Shown here: positions 1-8,434 of the stretch, one piece after another | How positions within the stretch are numbered: position 1 is the stretch's first letter | Layout of the letters: each line of letters begins with the position of its first letter | Assembly (NCBI GenBank): GCA_964247085.1 | Contig: CAXTSX010000020.1 | Span: 1 to 60,752, forward strand | Reading direction: 5' to 3' | DNA from: JAAFHZ01 sp964247085 | Lineage (GTDB): Bacteria > Cyanobacteriota > Cyanobacteriia > Cyanobacteriales > Chamaesiphonaceae | Length of the DNA: 60,752 bases | Position numbers and translations under genes: made by a program | The notes under the pieces: generated by a model | Database searches by the model: none | What the model saw: the letters and a program-made list of their open reading frames with translations, nothing else | Told to the model about the DNA's origin: nothing

Positions 1-1
1 C

Positions 2-151
2 CAATTAATACCCCCAAACAGATCCAAATCATCTGGCTCATCACTGCATAATATTTCCGATGCCCTTCGCCCAGAGCAAGAGAACTTAGCAGCAGCGATT
101 TGGAGTGCGATTCTCCGTTCGCGTAGCGTTTTGAAGGAATGGAGAGGCTAA
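2..151 (+). CDS. Possible C-terminal end of an unidentified upstream gene
   Basis: A reading frame open from the window edge to a TAA at 149-151 would encode the last 49 residues of a protein. The stretch reading ISDALRPEQENLAAA looks protein-like, but the last roughly 15 residues lie inside an interspersed repeat (117-158), so the true end of an ancestral gene may have been replaced by the repeat. I recognise no family. Without the upstream sequence this is only a possible gene end. Confidence 0.25.
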   Translation, partial: QLIPPNRSKSSGSSLHNISDALRPEQENLAAAIWSAILRSRSVLKEWRG

Positions 152-158
152 CGCCAAC
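117..158. repeat. Interspersed cyanobacterial GTTCGCGTAGCG...GGCTAACGCC repeat
   Basis: The segment runs from GTTCGCGTAGCG through a GAAGGAATGGAG middle to GGCTAACGCCAACG. From memory, this layout (TTCGCGTAGCGT, short central stem, GGCTACGCCAACG) matches a short dispersed palindromic repeat common in several cyanobacterial genomes. Only one copy is visible here, so the assignment rests on recognition of the sequence rather than on repetition inside the window. Confidence 0.45.
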
Positions 159-217
159 GATTTACCGAAACCTAAAACCACGCTAAACTAACAATAATCC
201 AGTAACGAGGCAAAACC

Positions 218-481
218 ATGAGTCCTCTCCTCCAACAAGTTTTAACCGAAATCGATCGACTAGAACCCAGCGAACAACTCAGCATCATGAGCCATCTGAT
301 CGATCGCTTCAATTCCTATGGTACGCAGACCACACCAAAAACCAACCAGCCTCCAAAAATTGGTCGCCAAGAGCTACTCGGCTGCGCTAGTGGTCTAATT
401 AGTATGCGAGCAGACTTCGACGAACCGTTAGCCGACTTTCAAGACTTCTACAAAGATGTGTCCGGCAGTCAGGAGGCTTAG
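218..481 (+). CDS. VapB-like antitoxin, apparently orphan
   Basis: This 87-residue protein has an N-terminal amphipathic segment (TEIDRLEPSEQLSIMSHLID, residues 10-29) and a C-terminal segment containing GLISMRADFDEP and DFQDFY. That C-terminal pattern is typical of cyanobacterial VapB-like antitoxins, in which it contacts a PIN-domain toxin. A GAGG ribosome-binding site at 207-210 supports the ATG at 218. No toxin follows: the next gene begins 137 bp later on the opposite strand. It may be an orphan or solitary antitoxin left after loss of its partner. Confidence that it is a gene is high; the family call is moderate. Confidence 0.6.
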   Translation: MSPLLQQVLTEIDRLEPSEQLSIMSHLIDRFNSYGTQTTPKTNQPPKIGRQELLGCASGLISMRADFDEPLADFQDFYKDVSGSQEA

Positions 482-618
482 AGTCGATTCTCGTTTCGAT
501 CGGCTAAAATTATCCTATAGTTGCAGTCTCAACCAACTAAATATTTAGGAATGCTTATAAAATTTGATCGATCCTGATGGCAGATGGCTCGATCGTTCTG
601 AAGGAACTACCGTTTGAG

Positions 619-1554
619 TCAGCTATTCCTCTCGAAGATTGAGAGTGCTATATTAGAAGATGGTAACTCGCTAACAGCTCTAGTAATATCCAGAAATTGC
701 CTCAAGATCGGAGATAAATCATCCCGCCGCCACACCGCAATTAACTGGTTAGTCGTGGTTTTTTCTCGAATTGGGCAATAGACTACCCCTTGTCGGTGCA
801 GATTTTGAACACTGGCTGGCAGAATACTGATTCCTAAGCCCCCTGCCACTAGACCTAAAATCGTTACCATAAACAGAGCTTGTTGAGAAACTTTCGGCTT
901 CAAATCAGCTTCTGCAAACAGATATTCAATTTGCTCAGCTAGATCAGATACAACATTAGACAAAGGCATCACAAATTTTTCATTTGCTAAATCATTGATA
1001 GAAACCTCGGACTTATTTGCCAGCTGATGTTTTTCGGGTAAAACCACAACGAGTGGTTCCTGGGAAACCAGCACAGCTTCCAAGTCATTAGATTGAAAAG
1101 ATTTGTAATCTTGATAGACAAAGGCAATATCAGTATCTCGATCGCGTAATCCCTGAATTTGGACATTGCAATTTTTTTCGCACAGAATTAATTTTACGTT
1201 GGGATACTTTTGCTGAAAAGCACACATAATCGTAGGCAAAATACCATTAGCCATCGAACTGGTAAATCCCACCGTCAGATATCCTAACTCGCCCTGATGA
1301 ACGAGTTGAGTTGTAGTTACCGCTTGTTCTAATTTTTCTAACGTCAGCCGAGCTTCAGCCAAAAAAACCTGTCCCGCTTGGGTGATCTGCAGCGGACGAC
1401 TCTTGCGATCGAACAAGCGTACCCCTAATTCCGTTTCTAAAGCTTGAATCTGCTGACTCAAAGGCGGTTGAGCAATATGTAATTTCTCGGCTGCCCGGCT
1501 AAAGCTTAATTCATCGGCAACCGCAATAAAGTAACGAAGATGGCGGAGTTCCAT
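619..1554 (-). CDS. LysR-family transcriptional regulator
   Basis: At 311 residues this is a full-length LysR regulator. A winged helix-turn-helix occupies about residues 1-60 (SRAAEKLHIAQPPLSQQI is the recognition region, then GVRLFDR), followed by a linker helix and a periplasmic-binding-like effector domain from about residue 90 (GYLTVGFTSSMA onward) to about 295. It is divergent from the aspartoacylase gene across 128 bp, the usual layout when a LysR protein controls its neighbour and itself. A 17-bp A/T palindrome (1566-1582) just upstream of its start is a candidate binding site. The effector cannot be inferred. Confidence 0.93.
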   Translation of the reverse strand: MELRHLRYFIAVADELSFSRAAEKLHIAQPPLSQQIQALETELGVRLFDRKSRPLQITQAGQVFLAEARLTLEKLEQAVTTTQLVHQGELGYLTVGFTSSMANGILPTIMCAFQQKYPNVKLILCEKNCNVQIQGLRDRDTDIAFVYQDYKSFQSNDLEAVLVSQEPLVVVLPEKHQLANKSEVSINDLANEKFVMPLSNVVSDLAEQIEYLFAEADLKPKVSQQALFMVTILGLVAGGLGISILPASVQNLHRQGVVYCPIREKTTTNQLIAVWRRDDLSPILRQFLDITRAVSELPSSNIALSIFERNS

Positions 1555-1565
1555 GAATTCAACAG

Positions 1566-1582
1566 TATATTTTAAAAATATA
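1566..1582. promoter_or_regulatory. A/T palindrome, candidate LysR operator
   Basis: TATATTTT-A-AAAATATA is a perfect 8+1+8 inverted repeat starting 12 bp upstream of the LysR start codon. LysR proteins often bind interrupted palindromes of T-N11-A type in divergent promoter regions. A TATAAT hexamer at 1610-1615 could be the -10 box of the plus-strand aspartoacylase gene. Such A/T palindromes also arise by chance in AT-rich DNA. Confidence 0.35.
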
Positions 1583-1682
1583 TTACCTGATCAAAATAAG
1601 TATTGGACATATAATAGCGATTTATTTATGGTAAGAAGCAGGTTGAAAAGCCTACTAACCACATCCAGCCTAGAGGTTGATT

Positions 1683-2576
1683 ATGTCCGAATCGATTAGA
1701 AGAGTTGCTATTATTGGCGGTACGCATGGAAACGAGCTAACTGGCGTTTACCTCGTCCAGAAATTTCAGCAGTTTCCTGAACTATTGCATCGAGATAGCC
1801 TGGACTGTGTGACATTACTAGCTAATCCCCAGGCGATCGCAGAAAATCGCCGTTATATCGATCGCGATTTGAATCGTAGTTTTGCCAACGAAGATTTAAA
1901 GAATCCAGGGTTAACTAGTTACGAAGACGAACTGGCCAAACAGATTGCCGCCCAACTCACCAATATCGATTTAATTATCGATCTGCATAGCAGTACGGCC
2001 AATATGGGGCTGACGATTCTACCCTCTAGCGCTCACCCTTTCAATATGCGACTAGCTGCCTACCTCAGTACACTTCATCCAGATGTCCGAGTTTGTTGTG
2101 GCGCGAATTTTGATGCCCCGGAAAACCAAGATCCGATGTTGCGATCGCTCTCCCCACTGGGCTGCACGATCGAAGTTGGGGCGATCGCTCAAGGGATTCT
2201 ACAAGCTGATTTATTTCAGAAAACCGAAATGTTAGTTCAGGCTATTTTGAACTATCTGGAAGCGCTCAATCAAGATAAACCGCTACCGGTGTCATCTGGT
2301 TTGGACGTCTATCAGGTGATTTCATCAATAGATTATCCCAGAAATTCACAGGGTGACATCCAAGCCATTATTCATCCCCAATTACAATTTCAAGATTACG
2401 AAGCTTTGCAGCCTGGCGCTCCTCTCTTTCTCACATTTGCTGGCGAATCAATTTTCTATCCAGGGCCATCGACCGTTTTCCCGATATTCATCAACGAAGC
2501 GGCCTATTACGAAAAGAAAATCGCCATGATTGTAACGGAAAAACAGTATTTTAGTACCGATATCAATAATCAGTGA
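1683..2576 (+). CDS. Aspartoacylase (zinc-dependent N-acyl-aspartate amidohydrolase)
   Basis: This enzyme should hydrolyse N-acetyl- or other N-acyl-aspartate to aspartate and a carboxylate. The fold is that of M14-like zinc carboxypeptidases. Visible motifs, numbered from the ATG at 1683: GGTHGNE (zinc ligands H15 and E18), RDLNRSF at 61-67 (substrate arginines), IDLHSST (third zinc ligand H102) and CTIEVG (catalytic E164). The C-terminal segment with YPRNSQGDIQAIIHP is typical of the family. The start at 1683 is preferred over a TTG at 1677 because AGAGG lies 6 bp upstream of the ATG. It is divergent from a LysR regulator that may control it. Confidence 0.9.
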   Translation: MSESIRRVAIIGGTHGNELTGVYLVQKFQQFPELLHRDSLDCVTLLANPQAIAENRRYIDRDLNRSFANEDLKNPGLTSYEDELAKQIAAQLTNIDLIIDLHSSTANMGLTILPSSAHPFNMRLAAYLSTLHPDVRVCCGANFDAPENQDPMLRSLSPLGCTIEVGAIAQGILQADLFQKTEMLVQAILNYLEALNQDKPLPVSSGLDVYQVISSIDYPRNSQGDIQAIIHPQLQFQDYEALQPGAPLFLTFAGESIFYPGPSTVFPIFINEAAYYEKKIAMIVTEKQYFSTDINNQ

Positions 2577-2656
2577 TAATATTTGATGCATATTTTTCTA
2601 TTACCTGCCCAATAAACAAATCAGTACGCTCAAATCGATCGAGGAAGTGTTTTAAA

Positions 2657-3430
2657 ATGCCATATACCATTAACGGATGCGGGACAAAGTATTATGGCCG
2701 TCGTGATCAGGAAAGCGATGGCTCGTACATCACCACTGAATGGATTGTTTTTCTATTTTTACCAGTGATTCCGATCGGCTCTTATCGAGTTCAGTTACTC
2801 AAATCGGCATTAATGAGTAGTGAGTATCATATCTGGAGAGTTCCCCTGCAATGGCGACAGATCCTCAACGTTTACTTAGCAGATGCGTTACTGCTAGGGC
2901 TATTAGCTGGCGGATGTTCAATGCTGGACAATGATACAAATCGATATTCATCGACTCCAGATAGCCCAGCTTCTATAGCCAGAGATGAATCTGGGTCAAA
3001 CATCTCCCCCCAACCTTCGCCTAGCTATGTACGGCCAAAAACAGCCGATAATGGGCAACCTTTTCCAGCCACTTCTGGATATATTAAAAAATACCCCAAA
3101 AAAGCAACTAATGGTTACTCATCAATAACCATTAAAAATAGTAACTCTGATGTATTTGTGAAAGTCTTTGCCAAAAATACGGGCAAACCAATTAGAACCT
3201 TCTTTATCCGCGCCAATGAATCTTTTACAGCCAAGGAAATTACGCCCGGTAAGTATGATGTTCGTTACCGTGATCTAAGCTCGGGGGGTTTTAGTAAAAC
3301 TGACGAGTTTGAGCTGGTCGAGACGAAGGATAAGGATGGAACTAAGTACAGTATGCTCACCATGACTCTATATAAAACGACAGATGGCACTATGAAAACT
3401 GAACCGATCGATCCAGCATCTTTTGAATAG
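2657..3430 (+). CDS. Conserved NGxGTKYYG-domain protein, probable membrane tether and C-terminal beta domain
   Basis: The N-terminal domain (residues 1-55: INGCGTKYYGRRD, SYITTEWIVFLFLPVIP, GSYRV) is a recognisable conserved block of unknown function with one hydrophobic segment. A second hydrophobic stretch at about residues 72-88 (ADALLLGLLAGGC) is lipobox-like but too far from the N-terminus for a normal lipoprotein signal. A Pro/Ser-rich linker follows. A C-terminal domain of about 110 residues is rich in beta-prone sequence (SSITIKNSNSDVFVKVFA). The ATG at 2657 is chosen because GAGGAAG lies 9 bp upstream; the frame stays open back to 2573. It precedes the Hsp70 operon by 91 bp in the same direction and may belong to it. 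Confidence 0.7.
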   Translation: MPYTINGCGTKYYGRRDQESDGSYITTEWIVFLFLPVIPIGSYRVQLLKSALMSSEYHIWRVPLQWRQILNVYLADALLLGLLAGGCSMLDNDTNRYSSTPDSPASIARDESGSNISPQPSPSYVRPKTADNGQPFPATSGYIKKYPKKATNGYSSITIKNSNSDVFVKVFAKNTGKPIRTFFIRANESFTAKEITPGKYDVRYRDLSSGGFSKTDEFELVETKDKDGTKYSMLTMTLYKTTDGTMKTEPIDPASFE

Positions 3431-3521
3431 ATAGAATAAATAAACTTATTTCACATTGCTGAAATCAAACTTAACTAACTCCAAATTTCAGAACAAACTA
3501 ACAAAATCAACATAAAAAATC

Positions 3522-5735
3522 ATGGGTAACATCGTAGGTATCGATTTAGGCACTAGTAATTCTGTTGCTGCTTTCAAACTAGCTGAATTAGAAGTAGTTA
3601 CTGCTGACGATAACACTCCACCCGATCGGAAATTAACTAGATCGATCGTGACTATTAAAGATGGGCAACTAGTGGCCGGAGAAGTTGCCTATCGTCAACT
3701 CAATGCTGCTCCCGAAAACACAGTGGTTTCCATCAAGCGATTGATCGGCAGAGGTTTTGGGGATACAGTCGTCCAAAATCAAATTCAACATCTCAGCTAT
3801 AAAATCACCGAATTGAGCCAAGGCACCGAAAATAGCCTGGCGGTCTGGCTAGATGGAAAAGAGTATGAACCTGAGGATATTTCGGCGGCGATCCTGCGCC
3901 AAGTAATCGATAATGCCGAAGCTTATCAATCTAAAACTGGCCAAAACAGCCGCATTACTGGAGCGGTGATTACCATTCCAGCCTACTTTAATGATAAGCA
4001 ACGTCATGCCACGATCACAGCTGCGAAGAAAGCCAAATTGACCACTGTCGAACTTTTACCAGAGCCCACCGCCGCTGCCATTTCTTATGGTTTCAAACCA
4101 GATTCTGAAGATGTGAAAACTATTTTGGTTTATGATTTTGGCGGTGGGACTTTTGATGCTTCCCTAATTACCTCAGCCGGTAACCAATTCATCGAGTTAG
4201 GCAAAGCCGGAGATTTATGGTTAGGGGGTGATGATCTTGATAGCCGTCTAATAAATCTAATTAAACAAAAGATTGGGCAAGCGGAAGGACTAGATGACAT
4301 TGAGAGTTTGATCGCCAAAATGCCTCATTATCAAAGGGTTAGATTTATCCAAGATCTGAAGTTATCCGCCGAAAGGGCAAAAATCGATCTCAGTCAAGCA
4401 CTATCAACACAAGTACAACCAGCCACACCACTAATTGATGATTTAGGGATGGCCATCTCGATCGATGTGACTGTTACTAAGGAAGAATTTGAAGAATTAG
4501 TGTTACCTTTGATCGATCGAACTCTCGAAATTTGTCAAGACGCGATTCAATATTCTGATTACCCTCAAGAAACTATCGATGTGGTGTTGCTAGTCGGCGG
4601 TTCATCCCAAATTCCTTTAGTACAGTCAAAAGTACAATCAGTCTTTGGCAAAGATCGGGTAGTAGTTCATCCGCGTCCCATGTATGCAGTCGCCGAAGGG
4701 GCGGCAATTGTTGCTGCCGGATTGACGGAACAAGTGAGTACTGTATCGCGCAATTATTGTATTGAATTGGCCGATGAACCCCGATTTGTGTTGGTAAAAC
4801 AGGGCGAAATTTTACCATTAGTGAAAACTCATACTCTCAAAACAGCGGCTGATGGACAAAGATTAATTCACTTTAAATTTTTCAGCCCAGATGACGTGAG
4901 AAGTCAAGCTGATCAGGAGAAACATGATGAGTTGATTGGGGATATGTGGCTAATTTTAAATGAGTCCTACCCTAAAGGAACAGAGATATTGTTGACAATC
5001 GAATTAGATGAGCAACATAGCTCCATCAGCATGAACGCCATTTTAAAAAATGACCCTTCCGTGCGCGAGAATTGTTCCTTTTCGCGAGGTGGGATCGATG
5101 AGAAAATTTCGCTGGAGGTAGAAACAATCATTCAAGAATTAAATGATGAATGGAACTTAACCCATCATGGAACAGCCGAAGCCAATCGACTAGCTGGAGA
5201 CATTATTAAATCTGTTAATCAGATTAAAGATGGACAGCTGGACAAGCATAAAGATCGATTAGAAGTAGCTCAAAGTAAACTACAAGAATTGAAAATGTTT
5301 GCATCCCGAGACATGAATTGGGCTAGCTATTACTTAAGTGATCTACGACTAGTGATAGAGTACTTTACTAGCTTTTTACATGAATTGCAAATAGATCGGA
5401 TCAAAGAAGTAATTGAAAAACTAGAGACTGTTTTAACTAATCAAAACTTATCAATAATTGATTCTTACTTAGCAGAAGCTAGACAAGAGTATGACAACTT
5501 ACCAGATTTTGTGAAAACAGTTCTATATTGTCGAGATGGAATTCTGAAAGCTGACTTAGTCTCGCCTACTCATGCCAGGACAATGAAAAATAAGTTTGAT
5601 CGATTATTAACAGCCACCAAATATAATGATTTGCCAGAAGTAGATCGTTTAATTAATGAATTGCTGTCAGATGTCAATATCTATTTTGACCAAGCAACTC
5701 CCACATCTTCTATCAATACCAGCTTAACTAGATAA
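3522..5735 (+). CDS. Hsp70-family protein (DnaK-like ATPase) with divergent C-terminus
   Basis: The first 380 residues form an Hsp70/actin-type ATPase: IDLGTSNS (phosphate 1, near residue 6), IPAYFNDKQRHAT, LLPEPTAAAISYGF, VYDFGGGTFD (phosphate 2, near 204) and LLVGGSSQIPLV (adenosine motif, near 350). Beyond it the canonical DVLLLD linker is missing and the substrate-binding region is hard to align with DnaK. The last roughly 230 residues look helical and there is no EEVD-like tail. At 737 residues it is about 100 longer than housekeeping DnaK. It heads a tight operon with J-like and GrpE-like genes, so it probably runs a dedicated chaperone cycle. The client is unknown. Confidence 0.93.
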   Translation: MGNIVGIDLGTSNSVAAFKLAELEVVTADDNTPPDRKLTRSIVTIKDGQLVAGEVAYRQLNAAPENTVVSIKRLIGRGFGDTVVQNQIQHLSYKITELSQGTENSLAVWLDGKEYEPEDISAAILRQVIDNAEAYQSKTGQNSRITGAVITIPAYFNDKQRHATITAAKKAKLTTVELLPEPTAAAISYGFKPDSEDVKTILVYDFGGGTFDASLITSAGNQFIELGKAGDLWLGGDDLDSRLINLIKQKIGQAEGLDDIESLIAKMPHYQRVRFIQDLKLSAERAKIDLSQALSTQVQPATPLIDDLGMAISIDVTVTKEEFEELVLPLIDRTLEICQDAIQYSDYPQETIDVVLLVGGSSQIPLVQSKVQSVFGKDRVVVHPRPMYAVAEGAAIVAAGLTEQVSTVSRNYCIELADEPRFVLVKQGEILPLVKTHTLKTAADGQRLIHFKFFSPDDVRSQADQEKHDELIGDMWLILNESYPKGTEILLTIELDEQHSSISMNAILKNDPSVRENCSFSRGGIDEKISLEVETIIQELNDEWNLTHHGTAEANRLAGDIIKSVNQIKDGQLDKHKDRLEVAQSKLQELKMFASRDMNWASYYLSDLRLVIEYFTSFLHELQIDRIKEVIEKLETVLTNQNLSIIDSYLAEARQEYDNLPDFVKTVLYCRDGILKADLVSPTHARTMKNKFDRLLTATKYNDLPEVDRLINELLSDVNIYFDQATPTSSINTSLTR

Positions 5736-5738
5736 TTT

Positions 5739-5951
5739 ATGAGCACTGAAATTAATTGTCCCGTTTGTGATCGATCGGCCATAGAAATTAATATTTGCCC
5801 TAATTGTCAAACTGATTTGTCACTAATTCGCATGTTATCAGAACTACCAGAGGCTAGCTCAACAAAAGATAGCTCGCCATGGCTGATTTGGTCGATCGGT
5901 ATATTTTTAGCTAATGTTATCTTGCTCTGGGGATTATGGTTTATTTTCTAA
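5739..5951 (+). CDS. Small zinc-ribbon protein with C-terminal transmembrane helix
   Basis: This 70-residue protein has two CxxC pairs (C7-C10 and C20-C23: CPVC and CPNC), typical of a zinc ribbon. A hydrophobic helix at about 48-69 (LIWSIGIFLANVILLWGLWF) anchors it to the membrane. It starts 3 bp after the Hsp70 stop and overlaps the next gene by 16 bp, so the three are almost certainly co-translated. Its function is unknown; it may be an adaptor placing the Hsp70 system at a membrane. Confidence 0.8.
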   Translation: MSTEINCPVCDRSAIEINICPNCQTDLSLIRMLSELPEASSTKDSSPWLIWSIGIFLANVILLWGLWFIF

Positions 5952-8044
5952 TTCTTGTATTGGCAATTTTGATTTGGAATAACTTAGAATGGTTAGATAA
6001 AAAAACATCTAAAATCCAGCTAGCTGTTAAATCATGGCGAAGTAGGCAAGAAACAAAGAAAAAAGAAAAAGAAAAAATTAAGCAAGCCAACAATTTGATT
6101 GAGCAGGCTAAAATCACAATCAATCAAGATACTTATAACCCCTTTGATACAGACTTTTTATCAAAAGCTATAGATTACTATCTACAAAGTTACTCGATAG
6201 TGAAAAAAGATAGCTGTATGCAAGCAATTGATAATATTCAGTTGGAAATTGGTCGTCGTCATCAATTTCAGTCTTTATTTAGAACTGCAACAGAAAACTT
6301 TCATCATAGGAAATTCAAAGAAGCTATAAATAATTTATTGGCTGCCAAAGAAATTTATGCTCCTGAAAAATTACTGCAAACTATTGAAGATTTTCAAGAG
6401 CAGGCCAAGGAAGAAGATACTTACTTAGAGTCTTTGGCAGAAGCCAAAAGATTAAGCTATTTAGGTGAATTTTCTAATGCACTCATTATTTTAAATCAAG
6501 CATTAGTAAAATTTCCTAGTCCAGATGGAGAAAAATTAGTATTTAGTCTGAGTCAGGCAGCTGCAGCCCAAAAACAACTAGATTTGGGTAAAGATAAGCA
6601 GCAATTAGGCTTAACTAGTGAAGCGAAATATCATTATGTTGCAGCGCTAACATTAATGCCCAATTGGGGTGAAGCAAAATTACAATTAGCAATAGTTAAT
6701 ATAATAATAGGAGAAACTAACGAAGGAATCGAGCAATTGGCTGATGTTGATAATCCCCAAGCTCAGTATTTAAAAGGTTTACTATATGCCCAACAACAAA
6801 AGTACAAAGAAGCGAAAGAAATATGGTCAACACTAGATCAAGAAGTGGTACGTGAACATCGACAAATTTTAGTAGATATTAGTATTGCGGAACGCCAGCT
6901 AGTGCAACCTCGAATAAAACAATTAATTGAACAGAATGACTTAGAACAGTCGAAAATAACTAGTTTAGAATTTATCAATAAGTTCGGCAGTGATTTACTA
7001 ATCGAAACTAACTTGAATGACTGTATCTTACCAGCTATCGAAACCAAAATATGGAATACAGAGGAATGGGATAAAATAGTTGTCTTTGCCCGCGAAAAAT
7101 GGTTGAGCAAAAGAAATATAGAATCCTTACATAATTTAGCAGTTGCTTTGTATTATGCTAGTCAAAATGATTATTGTAATATCGAAGAACTAATTCTTAC
7201 TTGGTCTACAGCTATTGCTAATATTGAGACAGACTCAATTCTTCAAAATATTCCCTGGCTAGAAAATAAATCTTTATCTCTAACTGAGGTAAGGAGTAAT
7301 TTATGGAAACTATTAGAACAACATATTGAAACAATTAAGGATTTAAAGCCAGATGATTATTTACAGCTAAGAGATCAGTATCGTCAGGAAATATGGGCAG
7401 CTAAATTATTACAAGAAGAGTTGAATAATAAAATTATAATAGATGGATTGACTATTCTTCCCGGTTTTCATCAAAAATATTACTCGCAGAGTTTATTGGA
7501 TGAGAAACCAGAAATTTGGAGAACTATGTATACCAGATGGGGCAAAGTAGTGGCAGCTTGCTTAGATGGAGATCCAAAACGATCTGAAATACTACAAGAT
7601 AATTTAGAAGCAAATTCCAGCCTAGAAGAATTTGCCTATCATTTCGTGCTGTATAACCAAGGTTGCTCTTATCTCCAACAAGATGAGTGGAGAAATGCTA
7701 TTTATTCACTAAGTGGTATTAAAAATACTATTGCTCAAAATGATGAATGGTGGCAAAGAATTGATGAGCTATGTGCTCATCAACGCAATATAATCAGCGA
7801 TTTCGAGGATCATTTGAATTTCGCTCGATTCTGGTATGATTTATTATCTAGTCCTCAAAGCGAATATTACTTGATTGAATATCGAGCATTGGAAATACAT
7901 TTGGGATGGTACAACTCGACTGTCAGTGATCAGGTATCTCTTGCAAAAATTGAAGACTTATCAATAGCTTATCCTGATAATCTAAGAGTACAAGAAATTT
8001 TCAATCAGATTTATCAATATTCACTAGAAAATTCACAGCAATAA
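5936..8044 (+). CDS. Membrane-anchored helical (TPR-like) repeat protein of the Hsp70 operon
   Basis: An N-terminal hydrophobic segment (residues 1-16, VYFLILVLAILIW) is followed by a Lys/Glu-rich stretch (about 30-50) and then about 620 residues of mostly helical sequence. Parts resemble tetratricopeptide repeats, for example HRKFKEAINNLLAAKEIY, LGEFSNALIILNQALVKFP and QQKYKEAKEIWSTL. The start overlaps the upstream zinc-ribbon gene by 16 bp and has a GGGG stretch just upstream. Helical-repeat proteins often serve as Hsp70 partners or client receptors, so a scaffold role for the neighbouring Hsp70 is a reasonable inference. The C-terminal 350 residues match no domain I know. Confidence 0.8.
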   Translation: MVYFLILVLAILIWNNLEWLDKKTSKIQLAVKSWRSRQETKKKEKEKIKQANNLIEQAKITINQDTYNPFDTDFLSKAIDYYLQSYSIVKKDSCMQAIDNIQLEIGRRHQFQSLFRTATENFHHRKFKEAINNLLAAKEIYAPEKLLQTIEDFQEQAKEEDTYLESLAEAKRLSYLGEFSNALIILNQALVKFPSPDGEKLVFSLSQAAAAQKQLDLGKDKQQLGLTSEAKYHYVAALTLMPNWGEAKLQLAIVNIIIGETNEGIEQLADVDNPQAQYLKGLLYAQQQKYKEAKEIWSTLDQEVVREHRQILVDISIAERQLVQPRIKQLIEQNDLEQSKITSLEFINKFGSDLLIETNLNDCILPAIETKIWNTEEWDKIVVFAREKWLSKRNIESLHNLAVALYYASQNDYCNIEELILTWSTAIANIETDSILQNIPWLENKSLSLTEVRSNLWKLLEQHIETIKDLKPDDYLQLRDQYRQEIWAAKLLQEELNNKIIIDGLTILPGFHQKYYSQSLLDEKPEIWRTMYTRWGKVVAACLDGDPKRSEILQDNLEANSSLEEFAYHFVLYNQGCSYLQQDEWRNAIYSLSGIKNTIAQNDEWWQRIDELCAHQRNIISDFEDHLNFARFWYDLLSSPQSEYYLIEYRALEIHLGWYNSTVSDQVSLAKIEDLSIAYPDNLRVQEIFNQIYQYSLENSQQ

Positions 8045-8065
8045 TTATTCATATATCCCAAAACT

Positions 8066-8431
8066 ATGCAAAATCCATACAAAATTCTAGGGGTTTCCCG
8101 TTTGGCATCTAATGCCGAAATCACTAAATCTTTCAGCTTAGCGATGAAGCAACGCAAGTATTCACCCGATGCGATCGCTAAGGCTAGAAAATATTTGATG
8201 AATTCCGAAGATAGAATAATCGCAGACTACCTAAGTCCGATTATCCCGTTGGTTAAACGCTTTCGTTCCTCAGATTTTAACAATGACAACGACAGTGAAT
8301 ACCAATCCCAACAGGAGCTAGCTCCTGAACAGATCGATCGACTAATTAAGATTGAAATAGATAAGTTGAACCAAGATAATACAGATGACCAGAGCAATAA
8401 AGAATTAGCAGATTTAATTTGGGAAGCATAG
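8066..8431 (+). CDS. J-like protein with SPD in place of HPD
   Basis: The first 60 residues follow the J-domain pattern: NPYKILGVSRLASNAEI (helix I and turn), a basic helix II ending in MKQRKY, then S33-P34-D35 where classical J domains have HPD, then a short helix III (KARKYLMNSEDRIIADYL). The usual loop between HPD and helix III is shortened. The His of HPD is needed to stimulate Hsp70 ATPase in classical J proteins, so this may be a non-stimulating docking protein or a rewired co-chaperone. The C-terminal 55 residues are acidic and polar. It lies 21 bp after the TPR-like gene and 3 bp before the GrpE-like gene. Confidence 0.8.
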   Translation: MQNPYKILGVSRLASNAEITKSFSLAMKQRKYSPDAIAKARKYLMNSEDRIIADYLSPIIPLVKRFRSSDFNNDNDSEYQSQQELAPEQIDRLIKIEIDKLNQDNTDDQSNKELADLIWEA

Positions 8432-8434
8432 GAA

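Noticed and set aside
4130..4818. Minus-strand frames inside the Hsp70 gene
   Set aside because: Shadow frames of a strongly conserved ATPase domain; composition is not protein-like.
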